Source: Pseudomonadota bacterium
GTDB taxonomy: Bacteria; Pseudomonadota; Alphaproteobacteria; Caulobacterales; Caulobacteraceae
Assembly: GCA_023445705.1 (NCBI GenBank)
Contig: JAEXKM010000415.1
Coordinates: forward strand, 1 to 6,049
Direction of reading: 5' to 3'
Length of the DNA stretch: 6,049 nucleotides
Part shown: in pieces, positions 5,392 through 6,049 of the stretch
Layout of the letters: every line of letters begins with the position of its first letter
Position numbering within the stretch: the first letter of the stretch is position 1
Position numbers and translations under genes: made by a program
The notes under the pieces: generated by a model
Database searches by the model: none
What the model saw: the letters and a program-made list of their open reading frames with translations, nothing else
What the model was told of the DNA's origin: nothing

Positions 5392-6049
5392 TTACTCGCC
5401 CTTTGCCTGTTGATTGGCGAGATACTGCGCCCAGAGGTCCGGCCGCCGTTCCCGCGTAGCCGCTTCGCGCTGCGCCCGCCGCCACTTGCCGATGTCGGCG
5501 TGGTGGCCACTGAGCAGCACTGGCGGTATTTCGAGACCTTCGAACTCCCGCGGTCTGGTGTACTGCGGATGCTCGAGAAGTCCGTCCTCGAAACTCTCTT
5601 CACTCAAGCTTTCGGCCTGGCCGAGGACGCCGGGCACGAGCCTTACGCACGCTTCGATCGCCACCAGGGACGCCGCCTCGCCGCCGGCGAGGACCGCGTC
5701 TCCGACGCTGATCTCCTCGAACCCGCGGGAGTCGAGCACCCGCTGGTCCACCCCTTCGAACCGCCCGGCCAGGACGATCAGTCCCGGCCCTTTGGCCCAT
5801 TCACTCACGCGCGCCTGGGTCAGGGGCCGACCCCGTGCGCTCATGTACAAAAGCGGCCGCCCCCGCTGCTCCACGCTGTCCAGCGCGGCGGCGATGACGT
5901 CCGCTCGCATCACTTGTCCAGGGCCGCCACCCGCAGGGGTGTCGTCGAGGAAGCCGCGCTTATCCTTGGAAAACGCGCGAATGTCCACTGTTTCCAGCGT
6001 CCAGAGCCCATGCTCGCGCCACGCCGTGCCGATCAGCGACACGCCGAGC
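5392..6049 (-). CDS. trmD: tRNA (guanine37-N1)-methyltransferase TrmD, 5' end outside window
   Basis: TrmD transfers a methyl group from S-adenosylmethionine to N1 of G37 in tRNAs, preventing +1 frameshifts. About 218 residues are visible, entering at LGVSLIGTAWREHGLW; roughly the first 20 residues, with the usual LFPEMF motif, lie beyond the right edge. The GTG near 6042 is an internal Val codon, not the start. The SPOUT methyltransferase domain shows DDTPAGGGPGQVMRADV, LLYMSARGRPL, LAGRFEGVDQRVLD, and the trefoil-knot segment EISVGDAVLAGGEAASLVAIEA followed by CVRLVPGVLG. The C-terminal tRNA-binding domain includes SEESFEDGLLEHPQYTRP, PPVLLSGHHADIGKWRR and TRERRPDLW. All visible signature blocks are intact. 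It is the first gene of the trmD-rplS pair, with rplS starting 26 bp after its TAA. Confidence 0.97.
   Translation of the reverse strand, partial: LGVSLIGTAWREHGLWTLETVDIRAFSKDKRGFLDDTPAGGGPGQVMRADVIAAALDSVEQRGRPLLYMSARGRPLTQARVSEWAKGPGLIVLAGRFEGVDQRVLDSRGFEEISVGDAVLAGGEAASLVAIEACVRLVPGVLGQAESLSEESFEDGLLEHPQYTRPREFEGLEIPPVLLSGHHADIGKWRRAQREAATRERRPDLWAQYLANQQAKGE

Overview
The window is high-GC bacterial chromosome, densely coded, with short intergenic gaps and GC-ending codons. The trmD-rplS pair and the overall protein character suggest an alphaproteobacterium, probably of the Caulobacter/Phenylobacterium group. That placement is an inference from protein style and gene order, not a computed taxonomy. 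I see no rRNA, tRNA, CRISPR array, insertion sequence or phage gene.

Left part (1-1301, + strand): the C-terminal four-fifths of a LysR-type regulator enters from the left edge. A small adenylate-kinase-like P-loop protein follows 30 bp later, and its P-loop has Thr where Lys is expected. It converges on a minus-strand acyl-CoA thioesterase-like gene (1298-2119), and the two stop codons share the palindrome CTAG. Divergent from the thioesterase is a GFA/CENP-V-type zinc protein (2203-2598, + strand).

Middle part (2606-4426, - strand): a compact three-gene unit reads hxlR-type regulator -> DsbA-like 2-hydroxychromene-2-carboxylate isomerase -> short-chain dehydrogenase-like protein. The regulator and isomerase overlap by ATGA, and 16 bp separate the isomerase from the SDR. 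A set of inverted half-sites (AGAGTTA/AGAGTAA) lies directly upstream of the regulator and is a good candidate for its own operator. The SDR has Phe in place of the catalytic Tyr. The cluster looks like a self-regulated cassette for an aromatic, quinone-like or otherwise electrophilic compound; the substrate cannot be read from the sequence.

Right part (4476-6049, - strand): the housekeeping genes trmD (5' end outside the window) and rplS are followed by a strong intrinsic terminator and then a small YkvA/DUF1232 membrane protein. The main anomaly of the window is in rplS. Its conserved C-terminal block (RGKSARIAER) is present but in the -1 frame, as though one base had been lost near 5046. 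A sequencing or assembly error is the most likely cause, but a real mutation cannot be excluded from the sequence alone.

I found no convincing new multi-gene defence or mobile system. The points most worth a second look are the rplS frame break, the HxlR operator and cassette, and the two enzymes with substituted signature residues.
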